From Sutcliffiella tianshenii (GTDB lineage Bacteria; Bacillota; Bacilli; Bacillales; Bacillaceae_I): 64,000 bases of DNA. The notes below the pieces were generated by a model that saw only the letters and a list, made by a program, of their open reading frames with translations, did not search any database and was not told where the DNA came from. Below, one piece after another: positions 52,657 through 64,000 of the stretch; positions within the stretch are counted from its first letter, which is position 1, and every line of letters begins with the position of its first letter. The stretch covers positions 1 to 64,000 of the forward strand of contig NZ_JAFBED010000012.1 of NCBI RefSeq assembly GCF_016908565.1. The letters run 5' to 3'. The translations under genes and the position numbers were made by a program.

Positions 52657-54204
52657 TTATAAAGTTTCAGATGTTGTCTTCGCTTGAAGGTGAAGCAACA
52701 GGTAATCAGGTCCGCCCGCTTTGGAGTCTGTCCCTGACATGTTGAATCCGCCGAACGGCTGATATCCAACGATCGCGCCTGTGCAGCCACGGTTGAAATA
52801 AAGGTTTCCAACGTGGAAGTCTTCACGTGCTTTTTCTATTTTTTCACGGTTGTTTGTGATAACCGCACCAGTCAAGCCGTACTCTGTGTTGTTGGCAATC
52901 TCAAGCGCATGATCGAAATCTTTCGCTTTGGAGAATGCTACAACCGGTCCGAAGATCTCCTCTTGCATCAAGCGGCCTTGTGGATCTACGTCAGCTACGA
53001 TGGTAGGCTGAACGAAGAAGCCTTTGGAGCTGTCTCCTTCTCCACCTGCAAGGATGCGTCCTTCTTCTTTACCGATGCCGACATATTTCATGACCTTATC
53101 GAATGCAGCCTGATCGATGACAGGCCCCATGTAGTTGGAGTTGTCAGTAGGATCTCCAACCGTCAATTCTTTTGTCAATTCTACTGCACGGTTCAACACT
53201 TGGTCGTATACATCTTCCACGATTACCGCACGGGAGCACGCAGAACATTTTTGACCGGAGAATCCGAATGCAGATTTTACGATGGATTGAGCAGCCAATT
53301 CAAGATCGCCTTCGCTGTCTACCACAATCGTATCTTTTCCGCCCATTTCAGCGATTACACGCTTCAGCCAGATTTGGCCAGGGTTCACTTTGGATGCACG
53401 CTCATAGATGCGCAGACCTACATCACGAGATCCCGTGAAGGAGATGAAACGAGTACGAGGGTGGTCAACAAGATAGTCTCCCACTTCCGCACCGCTACCA
53501 GGTACGAAGTTAAGGACGCCTGCAGGTAAGCCTGCCTCTTCCATCACTTCTACAAATTTAGCCGCTACGATCGGAGTCGTAGATGCCGGTTTCAATAGTA
53601 CTGTGTTACCTGCCACAATCGCAGCCACCGCTGTACCAGCCATGATTGCAAATGGGAAGTTCCAAGGGGAGATGATGACACCCACACCTAGTGGAATATA
53701 GTTATAACGGTTATATTCGCCCACACGGCTCTCAACAGGCATACCGTCCTTTAATTTAAGCATTTGACGAGCATAGTACTCAAGGAAATCGATTGCTTCC
53801 GCTGTATCCGCATCCGCCTCATTCCAAGGTTTACCCGCTTCTTTTGTTAATAATGCAGAGAATTCATGCTTGCGACGGCGAATGATTGCAGCCGCACGGA
53901 ACAGGATGTCCGCTCTTACTTCCGGCTTCACTTTGCGCCAGGTGTTGAACGTCTCATCGGCAGCCTGCATTGCCTTTTCCGCCAATTCGCGATCAGCTTT
54001 TGACACACGACCAATAACTTCCTCTTTATTAGCAGGGTTCACGGATACGATTTTATCTTCCGTCGTAACACGCTCTCCTCCAATTACCAGGTCATAATCT
54101 TGTCCTAAATAGGAGTTTACTAGCTTTAAGCCTTCTAGATAGGCCTGCTTGTTCTCCTCGTTAGTGAAATCTGTAAATGGTTCATGTTTGTAAGGTAATA
54201 CCAT
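52657..54204 (-). CDS. pruA: 1-pyrroline-5-carboxylate dehydrogenase
   Basis: This 515-residue aldehyde dehydrogenase oxidises P5C (glutamate semialdehyde) to glutamate with NAD+. The catalytic Cys is in [13 protein letters not shown], the general base Glu in [12 protein letters not shown], and the nucleotide site in [13 protein letters not shown]. The length and the C-terminal [14 protein letters not shown] fit RocA/PutC of Bacillus. A proline dehydrogenase gene is not in the window. A catabolite-repression site overlaps the leader. Confidence 0.93.
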   Translation of the reverse strand: MVLPYKHEPFTDFTNEENKQAYLEGLKLVNSYLGQDYDLVIGGERVTTEDKIVSVNPANKEEVIGRVSKADRELAEKAMQAADETFNTWRKVKPEVRADILFRAAAIIRRRKHEFSALLTKEAGKPWNEADADTAEAIDFLEYYARQMLKLKDGMPVESRVGEYNRYNYIPLGVGVIISPWNFPFAIMAGTAVAAIVAGNTVLLKPASTTPIVAAKFVEVMEEAGLPAGVLNFVPGSGAEVGDYLVDHPRTRFISFTGSRDVGLRIYERASKVNPGQIWLKRVIAEMGGKDTIVVDSEGDLELAAQSIVKSAFGFSGQKCSACSRAVIVEDVYDQVLNRAVELTKELTVGDPTDNSNYMGPVIDQAAFDKVMKYVGIGKEEGRILAGGEGDSSKGFFVQPTIVADVDPQGRLMQEEIFGPVVAFSKAKDFDHALEIANNTEYGLTGAVITNNREKIEKAREDFHVGNLYFNRGCTGAIVGYQPFGGFNMSGTDSKAGGPDYLLLHLQAKTTSETL

Positions 54205-54225
54205 TACATTCGCCTCCTTCGCATT

Positions 54226-54239
54226 CTAAAGCGCTTGCA
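54226..54239. promoter_or_regulatory. Candidate cre site before P5C dehydrogenase gene
   Basis: CTAAAGCGCTTGCA matches the CcpA site TGAAAGCGCTTTCA at 11 of 14 positions with a perfect AAAGCGCTT core. It lies 22 bp before the start codon, where CcpA could block elongation. Confidence 0.6.
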
Positions 54240-54335
54240 TACAATTCTCATTCTACCTTATCCTTTCTGGTCTTTCAAATATTGTTTAGAAAATCCAATA
54301 TGTAACAGAATGGAGCTCCCATTTATCGAAAAATA

Positions 54336-54366
54336 GAAAAAAACCGCCATCTGTAAGATAGCGGCT
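54336..54366 (-). terminator. Terminator of camS
   Basis: On the minus strand CCGCTATC pairs with GATGGCGG (one G-U) around a 5-base loop, followed by seven T. Confidence 0.88.
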
Positions 54367-54375
54367 ATTTCTCTA

Positions 54376-55566
54376 TTAATAGATATGGACGAACGGTTCA
54401 TCCGCGCCTGCGTCCCTGACGATCAGCGCTTCCTCGCCATTTATGGAAGTGATGGAAACTTGTAGATTAATATAATTAGGGAAGTGCTCCATGACAAGTC
54501 CCGTTACATACTGTGTAAATCCGATCAGTTCGGATTTTCCGTAAAAGTCCATATTGACTTCGATGTTGAGCTGCTGGAGCTCCTGTTCACGGTAGTATCC
54601 TTTTGCAATGACCCCTGTATGGTTTGGAAAATAATCATCGATGTCGAGCTTGAAGTTATCAAACCGGACCGCATCGTCCCGGTACTTTTCCGTCGCATCC
54701 TTTGATGGGAAAAGGTGATATTCCTCATTCAGTTCTTCCCATTTGCTTACAGACCCTTCACCTGAGGGAATGTTAGCTTTTGCAATGAAATGTCCTGGCA
54801 CAATGGATGTTGCAGGGCTTTGTTTGAAAAGCCCCACTACAATCGGCACATTCCCGAGCCCCTCGATTTTACGCATTCTGCGGACAACCTCTTCGGCTAT
54901 TTCCTTTCCGGCCTTTTCAAGCTCGGCATCAGGGATTGGATACTCCCTTGGGTAGCCACCATCCGCTGCCGGCAGGTTGTAATAGTGCACGGAATTCAGG
55001 GCGATGCCCACTGATACTCCGCCAAGCTCCACGGTCCCGTCATCTTTACGGACGAGATAATTCTGCTCCATGATATGAGCCAGATAGATCGGGCTTTTTT
55101 CATTCGTTTCTTCGGTTGTTTTCCCTTTTATCAGTACAGGGTTTAGCCCATTATTAGGGGTTTTATAGTCTTTATCAGCCGCTTTCTTTTCCTCCAGCTG
55201 AGCATCCGTCAGTTTACGCGAGAGCCATTGACTCACCGTTGTGCGGTCGATGTATTGCCCTTCCTGATACAAATACTTGTCGGAAGGGAATGGCTCTTGA
55301 GATAAACGCATGAGCCCCGTTTCGAACTGCTCGACGTCCACTCTGCTATTCAAGCGTGCCACTACCTGTCCACGGGTCTGTCCCGCTTTGAAAGGGAGGA
55401 TCGTCTGGTAGTAGTCGTCTGAAATTTTGTATCTTGGCACTATCGCCTTTTCCATGGTTTCCTGTTCGCCTGGATCTTGAATCACTTCTTCTTCTTTCTC
55501 AAAGCCCGGAACACAGCCCGTTGCCGCAAGAGAAACAACAAGGAGAATCGCCAAAAACCTATTCAC
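54376..55566 (-). CDS. camS: CamS-family lipoprotein (YerH)
   Basis: This 396-residue lipoprotein belongs to the CamS sex-pheromone precursor family, which in enterococci and staphylococci releases a signal octapeptide from its signal sequence; the role in Bacillus is unknown. The lipobox is LAATGC. Later motifs include KTTEETNEKSPIYLAHIMEQ and GVSVGIALNSVHYYN. GTG at 55566 is chosen, with AAGAGGTG upstream. It lies just downstream of ligA as in B. subtilis. Confidence 0.9.
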   Translation of the reverse strand: MNRFLAILLVVSLAATGCVPGFEKEEEVIQDPGEQETMEKAIVPRYKISDDYYQTILPFKAGQTRGQVVARLNSRVDVEQFETGLMRLSQEPFPSDKYLYQEGQYIDRTTVSQWLSRKLTDAQLEEKKAADKDYKTPNNGLNPVLIKGKTTEETNEKSPIYLAHIMEQNYLVRKDDGTVELGGVSVGIALNSVHYYNLPAADGGYPREYPIPDAELEKAGKEIAEEVVRRMRKIEGLGNVPIVVGLFKQSPATSIVPGHFIAKANIPSGEGSVSKWEELNEEYHLFPSKDATEKYRDDAVRFDNFKLDIDDYFPNHTGVIAKGYYREQELQQLNIEVNMDFYGKSELIGFTQYVTGLVMEHFPNYINLQVSITSINGEEALIVRDAGADEPFVHIY

Positions 55567-55579
55567 CTTACAACACCTC

Positions 55580-59873
<4,294 letters not shown>

Positions 59874-59941
59874 GTTTTCCCACCGCCTATACAAACGTAT
59901 GTTCTTATTTTTATTTTACTAGATTCTATTGGTTTTGTCTC

Positions 59942-60634
59942 TTATATTTTCTTGACGGCCTGGACTGTTTTCAAGGCCTCTGATAGATTGTCATATACGA
60001 TATTCCCTACCACGACGGTATCGGCGAACTGTGCCATTTCCGCTGCACGTTCGGCTGATGTGATCCCGCCGCCATAAAATAAACGGGTAGTTTCAAGCGT
60101 CCTTTTCGCCGCCTGTACCATTTCCACGTCCCCGTAAGTCCCACTATATTCTAAGTAAAAGATAGGAAGATTAAACATTTTCTCGGCAAGCCTCGCATAG
60201 GCGATGACGTCGTCTTCTGAGAGGTCCGTTTTAGCCTCGGTCAATTGCGCCGCCTTGCAGTCTGCATTGAGGATGCAATAGCCTTCTGCTACAATTTCCT
60301 CCCAGCTCATGATATCCCCGTATTCCTTGAGCGCCTCCACATGCAGGTCCACGACCCAATCGGTTTTGCGGCTGTTCAATACGGTCGGGATGAAATAAAA
60401 GTCAAAGCCCGGTGTGACCGATTCAATGTTGGACACCTCAAGCACACATGGCAACGAATATCTGCGAACCCTGCTCATCAGGTGCAGGACATTGTCCAAG
60501 GTCACGCCGTCCGTCCCACCGACGAGGATGGCATCCGTCCCGGATTCGCACACAAGCTCCAAATCCTCATCCGATATCTCTTTATTAGGATCCAATTTAA
60601 AAACGTGCTGCCATTCACGTATTTCCTGTAACAC
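59942..60634 (-). CDS. pcrB: Heptaprenylglyceryl phosphate synthase PcrB
   Basis: This 230-residue TIM-barrel enzyme joins heptaprenyl diphosphate to sn-glycerol 1-phosphate, making an archaeal-type ether lipid. Characteristic blocks are [27 protein letters not shown] and [15 protein letters not shown] near the phosphate site. GTG is the start, with GGGGG 9 bases upstream. It heads the pcrB-pcrA-ligA-camS cluster as in B. subtilis. Confidence 0.94.
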   Translation of the reverse strand: MLQEIREWQHVFKLDPNKEISDEDLELVCESGTDAILVGGTDGVTLDNVLHLMSRVRRYSLPCVLEVSNIESVTPGFDFYFIPTVLNSRKTDWVVDLHVEALKEYGDIMSWEEIVAEGYCILNADCKAAQLTEAKTDLSEDDVIAYARLAEKMFNLPIFYLEYSGTYGDVEMVQAAKRTLETTRLFYGGGITSAERAAEMAQFADTVVVGNIVYDNLSEALKTVQAVKKI

Positions 60635-60757
60635 TGCAAACGTCCCCCATTCTAATTTTCCATTTGTCTATTATAACAAAATCAGAGCGAATACGAAAAA
60701 GATGTAGGAAGAATGTTTTCTGGAAGATGCGACCTATTTTTTGGGGGTGTTGCTTTG

Positions 60758-60886
60758 CGGGGCGGGGTGCTGCGCGGGGGTGGTGTGCTGCGCGGGGGTG
60801 TGGTGGTGTGCGAGGCGTGCGGGGCGGGGGTGGTGTGCTGCGCGGGGGTGGTGTGCTGCGCGGGGGTGGTGTGCTGCGCGGGGGTG
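60758..60886 (+). repeat. G-rich 18-bp tandem repeat
   Basis: Units of GTGGTGTGCTGCGCGGGG run in tandem at 60830, 60848 and 60866, with an earlier copy at 60780 and a degenerate stretch between. The plus strand has many runs of 4-5 G, so G-quadruplex formation is possible. It lies 124 bp beyond the pcrB start on the divergent side. No gene is seen. Confidence 0.88.
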
Positions 60887-60911
60887 TTATTTTTTTACTT
60901 TATTTGGAAAG

Positions 60912-61037
60912 TTGACAGAATAAGTGAGGTTTTGGACAGAATAGCAAGGGAAGTGGACAGAATGTGTTACATTTTCGCTAGAGTAATGAGGCAAGTGGAT
61001 AGAATACCGTCGCTTTTGGATAGAATCGCTTCCCCTG
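60912..61037 (+). repeat. 21-bp-period array 2 (TGGACAGAAT type)
   Basis: Six units start exactly every 21 bp (60912, 60933, 60954, 60975, 60996, 61017). Most begin TGGACAGAAT or TGGATAGAAT, and the fourth is degenerate. Unit ends alternate TTT and AAG. Consensus, period and first-unit variant (TTGACAGAAT) are the same as in array 1 at 37057. One frame spells a heptad with V-D-R-I/L-D-R-I. Confidence 0.93.
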
Positions 61038-61097
61038 GATTGCTGTTAGCAGTCTTACAGTCGTTTACGTACGCCTGTTATTTCCTTCATTTGGAAA

Positions 61098-61219
61098 TCG
61101 GATCGATAAAGTGTAGTTTCGGACCGATTAACCTAATAAACGGACCGATTGAGGCGCGTTTCCGCTCGATAAACCCGGAAAGTTGACCGATAATGACCTA
61201 TTTTGGATCGATAACCCCA
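61098..61219 (+). repeat. 21-bp-period array 3 (GGACCGATT type)
   Basis: Units start every 21 bp at 61098, 61119, 61140, 61161, 61182 and 61203. They contain GGATCGATAA, GGACCGATTA, GGACCGATTG, CGCTCGATAA, TGACCGATAA and GGATCGATAA. The period equals that of array 2, from which it is separated by 60 bp, but the motif differs. Both arrays follow the bases ATTTGGAAA. Confidence 0.9.
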
Positions 61220-61225
61220 CCGCGC

Positions 61226-61339
61226 CTTGCTCAGCTACCCCGGCTACAACCTAACCCCACCACCTCGCTCAGCTACACCAGCTACCCCTAACCCCACCAC
61301 CTCGCTCAGCTACCCCGGCTACAACCTAACCACGCCTCC
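61226..61339 (+). repeat. C-rich 37-39-bp tandem repeat
   Basis: Three units begin at 61226, 61264 and 61301: CTYGCTCAGCTACMCC, then GCTACAACCTAACC (or its short form) and CCACCAC-type ends. It directly follows array 3. No coding function is evident; an in-frame ORF across it has no ribosome site. Confidence 0.85.
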
Positions 61340-61498
61340 CCGCTCAACAGCCCACTCAAATCAGCCATCAAAAGTATTAAGATTACATTACAAAGGCTAT
61401 CCGCAGCACACCACGGGGTATATCTATTAATACAACGTGAAAAACAAAGAATTTTCCAACAGCTTGTTTCATACCTTTTTCAAAAGGAGGTGTCCTAA

Positions 61499-61657
61499 AT
61501 GCCTGTTTGGCTTTGGTTCGTCATTGGATTTGCCATTCTGTTAGCGTTCGGAGCGCTGGTGGACTTTATGGGAAAAAGAAAGCGGAGCACAGACCCGGCA
61601 AGTGTGCAGGAAGGCGTCGAGAGGGTAAAAACGAAGCAGGAGACTTTTTATAGGTAA
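61499..61657 (+). CDS. Small single-pass membrane protein
   Basis: This 52-residue protein has one N-terminal membrane helix (about residues 3-23, WLWFVIGFAILLAFGALVDF) and a basic, charged tail. AAAGGAGG lies 8 bases before the ATG, a strong ribosome site. It is on the plus strand between the pcrB and yerC clusters. I do not recognise a family. Confidence 0.7.
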   Translation: MPVWLWFVIGFAILLAFGALVDFMGKRKRSTDPASVQEGVERVKTKQETFYR

Positions 61658-61660
61658 CGG

Positions 61661-61705
61661 AAGAAGGCGGCCCAGCATCCTAAGATACGGGGCCGCCTTC
61701 TTTAT
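61661..61705. terminator. Bidirectional terminator, small gene and yerC
   Basis: GAAGGCGGCCC pairs exactly with GGGCCGCCTTC (11 bp) around a 16-base loop, followed by TTTAT on the plus strand; the reverse side has TTC-rich sequence. Confidence 0.88.
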
Positions 61706-61716
61706 GTAGGGGGAAA

Positions 61717-62031
61717 TTACTCTCCCACTTCTTCCTTCTTTTCGTCACGGATACGGTCCAATGCCATTTCGTATGCATCGTTTCCGTAGTTCAGGCAGCG
61801 CTTCACACGGGAGATGGTCGCTGTGCTTGCGCCAGTTTCCGTTTCGATCTTGTGATACGTAAAACCTTCCTTCAGCATTCTTGCCACTTCAAGTCGCTGT
61901 GCAAGGGATTGGATCTCGTTCACCGTACATAGGTCATCAAAGAATCGATAGCACTCTTCCAGATCTTTTAGGGAGAGGACCGCTTCAAATAACTGATCCA
62001 GCTCTTTTCCTCTTAATTTATTTATTTGCAT
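61717..62031 (-). CDS. yerC: TrpR-like regulator YerC
   Basis: This 104-residue helical protein is of the TrpR/YerC/YecD family. The middle region LAQRLEVARMLKEGFTYHKI and ETGASTATISRVKRCLNYGN form the TrpR-like helix-turn-helix. The ligand and targets are not established here. AAAGGAG precedes the ATG. It lies 16 bp after yerB, so the two are likely co-transcribed. Confidence 0.9.
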   Translation of the reverse strand: MQINKLRGKELDQLFEAVLSLKDLEECYRFFDDLCTVNEIQSLAQRLEVARMLKEGFTYHKIETETGASTATISRVKRCLNYGNDAYEMALDRIRDEKKEEVGE

Positions 62032-62047
62032 ATGTTTGTCTCCTTTT

Positions 62048-63112
62048 CTAATAGGTCACGTTAGATAAATCCGGGACGATCTGAATCCACGTTTTTCCCG
62101 GTGTGAACGGTACGGGACTTCCATTCAGGTATGGAAGGATCCGTCCTTCATCCTCTTTCCACTCCACTTCGCGGCGGACACCGTTCTGTATGAGGATTGC
62201 CCGTCCTCCGGAAATGATATCTATTTCCCTGCGGCCGGCATCGTCCACAATCTGGTGGTCAGATTCTACGATGAAGATGTTATGGGCCACGATTTCTTCT
62301 GATGTGTCGAGGTCGATGTTCTTTTCCCCGCCACTGGAGCGTACATAGTGGTTTTCATTTTCCTCATAGCTGTATTCCACATGGGTAGCGGCTCTTTTGG
62401 AATAGGAGATTTTCACATAATCTGTTTCATCTCCTGCTGGCGTATCCCCTTTTTCATGAAAGATTAGCGCAGGTACTGCTTTTGCCAAAGAATAGCCTAG
62501 CCGGTCCGAACCTTTTTCTATATTTTCATGCGTAATATAGGAATTGTGCGGCGCAACGCGGAAGCTCGCCCGTTTGAAGAGCGTCCCGTCATAGGTCAAA
62601 CCGTTGATCCCGTCCACTTCACCCGCTTCTATTTTCTCACGGGCTTCAGGACTCCAGCCATGGAACACGAATATCGGGTCGTAGCCTTTTGCCAAATCGA
62701 TAAAATAGGACCTGGCACTTCTGACTGGTCCGATGGAATCCGGTGGAACCTGACTTTGGAAAATCGCGAGCAGTCTTGTGATATCGCCTTCCGCTAAAAC
62801 CTCATAGACGATATCGGCTTTATGCAGCCCGGATTGGGGTCTGGCCTTTACATCATTATTTATGACAACCGCAAAAGGTCTTTTATCTATAGCTGTTTCT
62901 CCTGGTGTGCCTGTAAGTGGGAAGATTTCTTTTTCTTCCTCTATTTCTTTCTCTTCTTGTTGTCCGCTTCCTGTTTCTTTGGAAGGGCTTTCGCCTACCG
63001 GAACTTCACTTGCATCAGGACTTGAGTCATTGTTGGAACTGCATCCTATTAAAAGGATCATCATCAAGGCTATCAATTGTATTACTTTTCTATTTATCAT
63101 TTTCTTACTCAC
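62048..63112 (-). CDS. yerB: YerB-type lipoprotein (DUF3048)
   Basis: This 354-residue lipoprotein has a signal peptide and lipobox (MILLIGC). A Ser/Glu-rich linker of about 40 residues is followed by the DUF3048 domain: FAVVINNDVKARPQSGLHKA, LAEGDITRLLAIFQ and GPVRSARSYFIDLAKGYD. The function is unknown. GTG at 63112 is the longest start and lies close to AAAGG; ATG at 63100 is an alternative. Confidence 0.88.
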   Translation of the reverse strand: MSKKMINRKVIQLIALMMILLIGCSSNNDSSPDASEVPVGESPSKETGSGQQEEKEIEEEKEIFPLTGTPGETAIDKRPFAVVINNDVKARPQSGLHKADIVYEVLAEGDITRLLAIFQSQVPPDSIGPVRSARSYFIDLAKGYDPIFVFHGWSPEAREKIEAGEVDGINGLTYDGTLFKRASFRVAPHNSYITHENIEKGSDRLGYSLAKAVPALIFHEKGDTPAGDETDYVKISYSKRAATHVEYSYEENENHYVRSSGGEKNIDLDTSEEIVAHNIFIVESDHQIVDDAGRREIDIISGGRAILIQNGVRREVEWKEDEGRILPYLNGSPVPFTPGKTWIQIVPDLSNVTY

Positions 63113-63140
63113 ACAACCTTTGTTCAGTTACTTTTATATT

Positions 63141-64000
63141 TTAACGCATTATTGACGGAAAGAGTACCGTTTTATTCATCACGTCGTATATTCCTCTAGG
63201 AGTTATCCTGATATAAGGAAGATGTGTGGATGATAGGAACAGCAAGGTATAGATCGGATCATTGAAGCCATAGCCCCGTGCAAATAGATGATTACGAAGC
63301 GTGGTTTCCTGCTTTATCAGTTCCTCGAGCGGTTCCTTGGACATGCCCCCGCCGATCGGTAATGGTATGTCGCAGACCACCTTCTCATCCTCCACGAGCA
63401 CCATGCCTCCGCCGATTGCCTTCATATGCTGGAATGCCTTCATCATATCGGCTTTTCTTTTTCCGATCAGTACTATATCACCTGTATTCGAATAAGAGCT
63501 CGCAAAGCCTTGCACATGTGAGCCGAAGCCTTTGATGATGGTGTTGACGCGCCAGTTTCCGGCCCTGTCGATCAGCATCAGGAAGGACTGGTCATGCAGC
63601 TCCGATAAAGTGTCACCGGATACGTCACACGTAATGGAATATGGCTTTATGATGACTTCATTCATCATTTCCATTCCAAGTGCCATCGAAAACTGCAGAT
63701 CATCGATCGTCAAGTCCCAATCAAGCTTCAGTGGCTCCAGGCCTGCTTTTTCCCAGTTCACGGAAGGGAATGCCTCCTCTATTGGCTCGTGTTCCTTTTT
63801 GATCCACTGGCCCTTGGAAAGGACAGAAACAGGAACCGGATCTCCCATATCCGCCAGGAAGTTGATGTTGGCAATGCGGCCCGGTGCAATGCTTCCATGG
63901 AGGCCCTCCATATGAAAATGCTTCGCCACGTTGTACGACGCCATCCGGTACGCTTCAATTTCAGGTACACCCTTATCAAGCGCTATGGCAAGGGTGCGAT
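63141..64000 (-). CDS. yerA: Adenine deaminase-family protein YerA, 3' part
   Basis: The frame is open to the right edge of the window, so only the C-terminal 285 residues are seen. They match the adenine deaminase/YerA amidohydrolase C-terminus: ASYNVAKHFHMEGLHGSIAP and GRIANINFLADM (beta-sandwich return), then a distinct C-terminal domain with IVLIGKRKADMMKAFQHMKA and IGGGMVLVEDEKVV. The metal-binding core lies outside. YerA in B. subtilis is adenine-deaminase-like but may act on another substrate. Confidence 0.85.
   Translation of the reverse strand, partial: RTLAIALDKGVPEIEAYRMASYNVAKHFHMEGLHGSIAPGRIANINFLADMGDPVPVSVLSKGQWIKKEHEPIEEAFPSVNWEKAGLEPLKLDWDLTIDDLQFSMALGMEMMNEVIIKPYSITCDVSGDTLSELHDQSFLMLIDRAGNWRVNTIIKGFGSHVQGFASSYSNTGDIVLIGKRKADMMKAFQHMKAIGGGMVLVEDEKVVCDIPLPIGGGMSKEPLEELIKQETTLRNHLFARGYGFNDPIYTLLFLSSTHLPYIRITPRGIYDVMNKTVLFPSIMR

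Noticed and set aside
60713-61186. 157-residue plus-strand ORF across the G-rich and 21-bp repeats
   Set aside because: There is no ribosome site, the composition is extreme (Gly/Val/Cys), and it spans several unrelated repeats. It is best seen as a by-product of the repeats.
60912-61219. CRISPR-like or minisatellite gene
   Set aside because: A conserved 10-base box plus 11 variable bases is too short for repeat-spacer units, and no cas genes exist.
61227-61430. ORF over the C-rich repeat
   Set aside because: A Pro/Ser/Thr repeat product with no ribosome site; the repeat period is not constant in frame.

Overview
The window looks like chromosome from a low-to-moderate GC Gram-positive endospore-former of the family Bacillaceae. 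The evidence is purine-rich Shine-Dalgarno sites, several GTG and TTG starts, S-box and T-box leaders, a Fur box and ECF-type promoters. A backbone also matches Bacillus subtilis order: yerA-yerB-yerC, pcrB-pcrA-ligA-camS(yerH), a proline transporter (opuE/putP type), gatC-gatA-gatB, dagK(yerQ) and, at the far left, rlmCD(yefA). The genus cannot be fixed from the sequence alone. No rRNA, tRNA, prophage, insertion sequence or CRISPR array was seen.

Layout. 0-2 kb holds the 5' part of a coiled-coil repeat protein and rlmCD. 2-41.5 kb is an accessory segment lying between dagK and rlmCD, which are near neighbours in B. subtilis. It carries a Fur-box nitroreductase, glucose PTS (ptsG), small zinc-ribbon and small membrane proteins, and four GNAT acetyltransferases. 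It also carries an AAC(6')-like enzyme, an S66/MccF-like peptidase, a LysR/purine-permease pair and a Bce-type peptide-resistance module (two-component system plus ABC transporter). CorA, an autoregulated MerR gene and an S-box controlled AhpD-ssuCBA operon follow. The right part has a ClpP-fold protease, a beta-lactamase-fold hydrolase, panE, T-box controlled proS and an ANT(4')-like nucleotidyltransferase. 41.5-64 kb is the conserved backbone: dagK, the nfeD-flotillin pair behind a sigma-W-like promoter, a VanY-type carboxypeptidase, gatCAB, putP with a P5C dehydrogenase, camS-ligA-pcrA-pcrB and yerCBA.

The most unusual content is intergenic. Three arrays have a strict 21-bp period. The ones at 37.1 kb and 60.9 kb share a consensus and an alternating AAG/TTT sub-pattern, and in one frame they spell a heptad (V/L-D-R-I). 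Other repeats are a six-copy 53-bp array (13.9 kb), four CGGA-TCCG hairpins (32 kb), a 52-bp tandem hairpin (46.1 kb), a gap-free 108-bp dispersed element ending in a 20-bp palindrome (3.4, 4.6 and 51.5 kb), and REP-like GGGGACGGTTCTC palindromes. The pcrB-yerC gap packs four different tandem repeats into about 600 bp. I could not assign a function to any of these families.

Functional links: putP plus P5C dehydrogenase suggest proline use. The S-box ties sulfonate-type uptake to methionine/SAM status. The Bce module, flotillin/NfeD, beta-lactamase-fold hydrolase, MccF-like peptidase and two aminoglycoside-modifying homologues together suggest a soil-type antibiotic and envelope stress repertoire.
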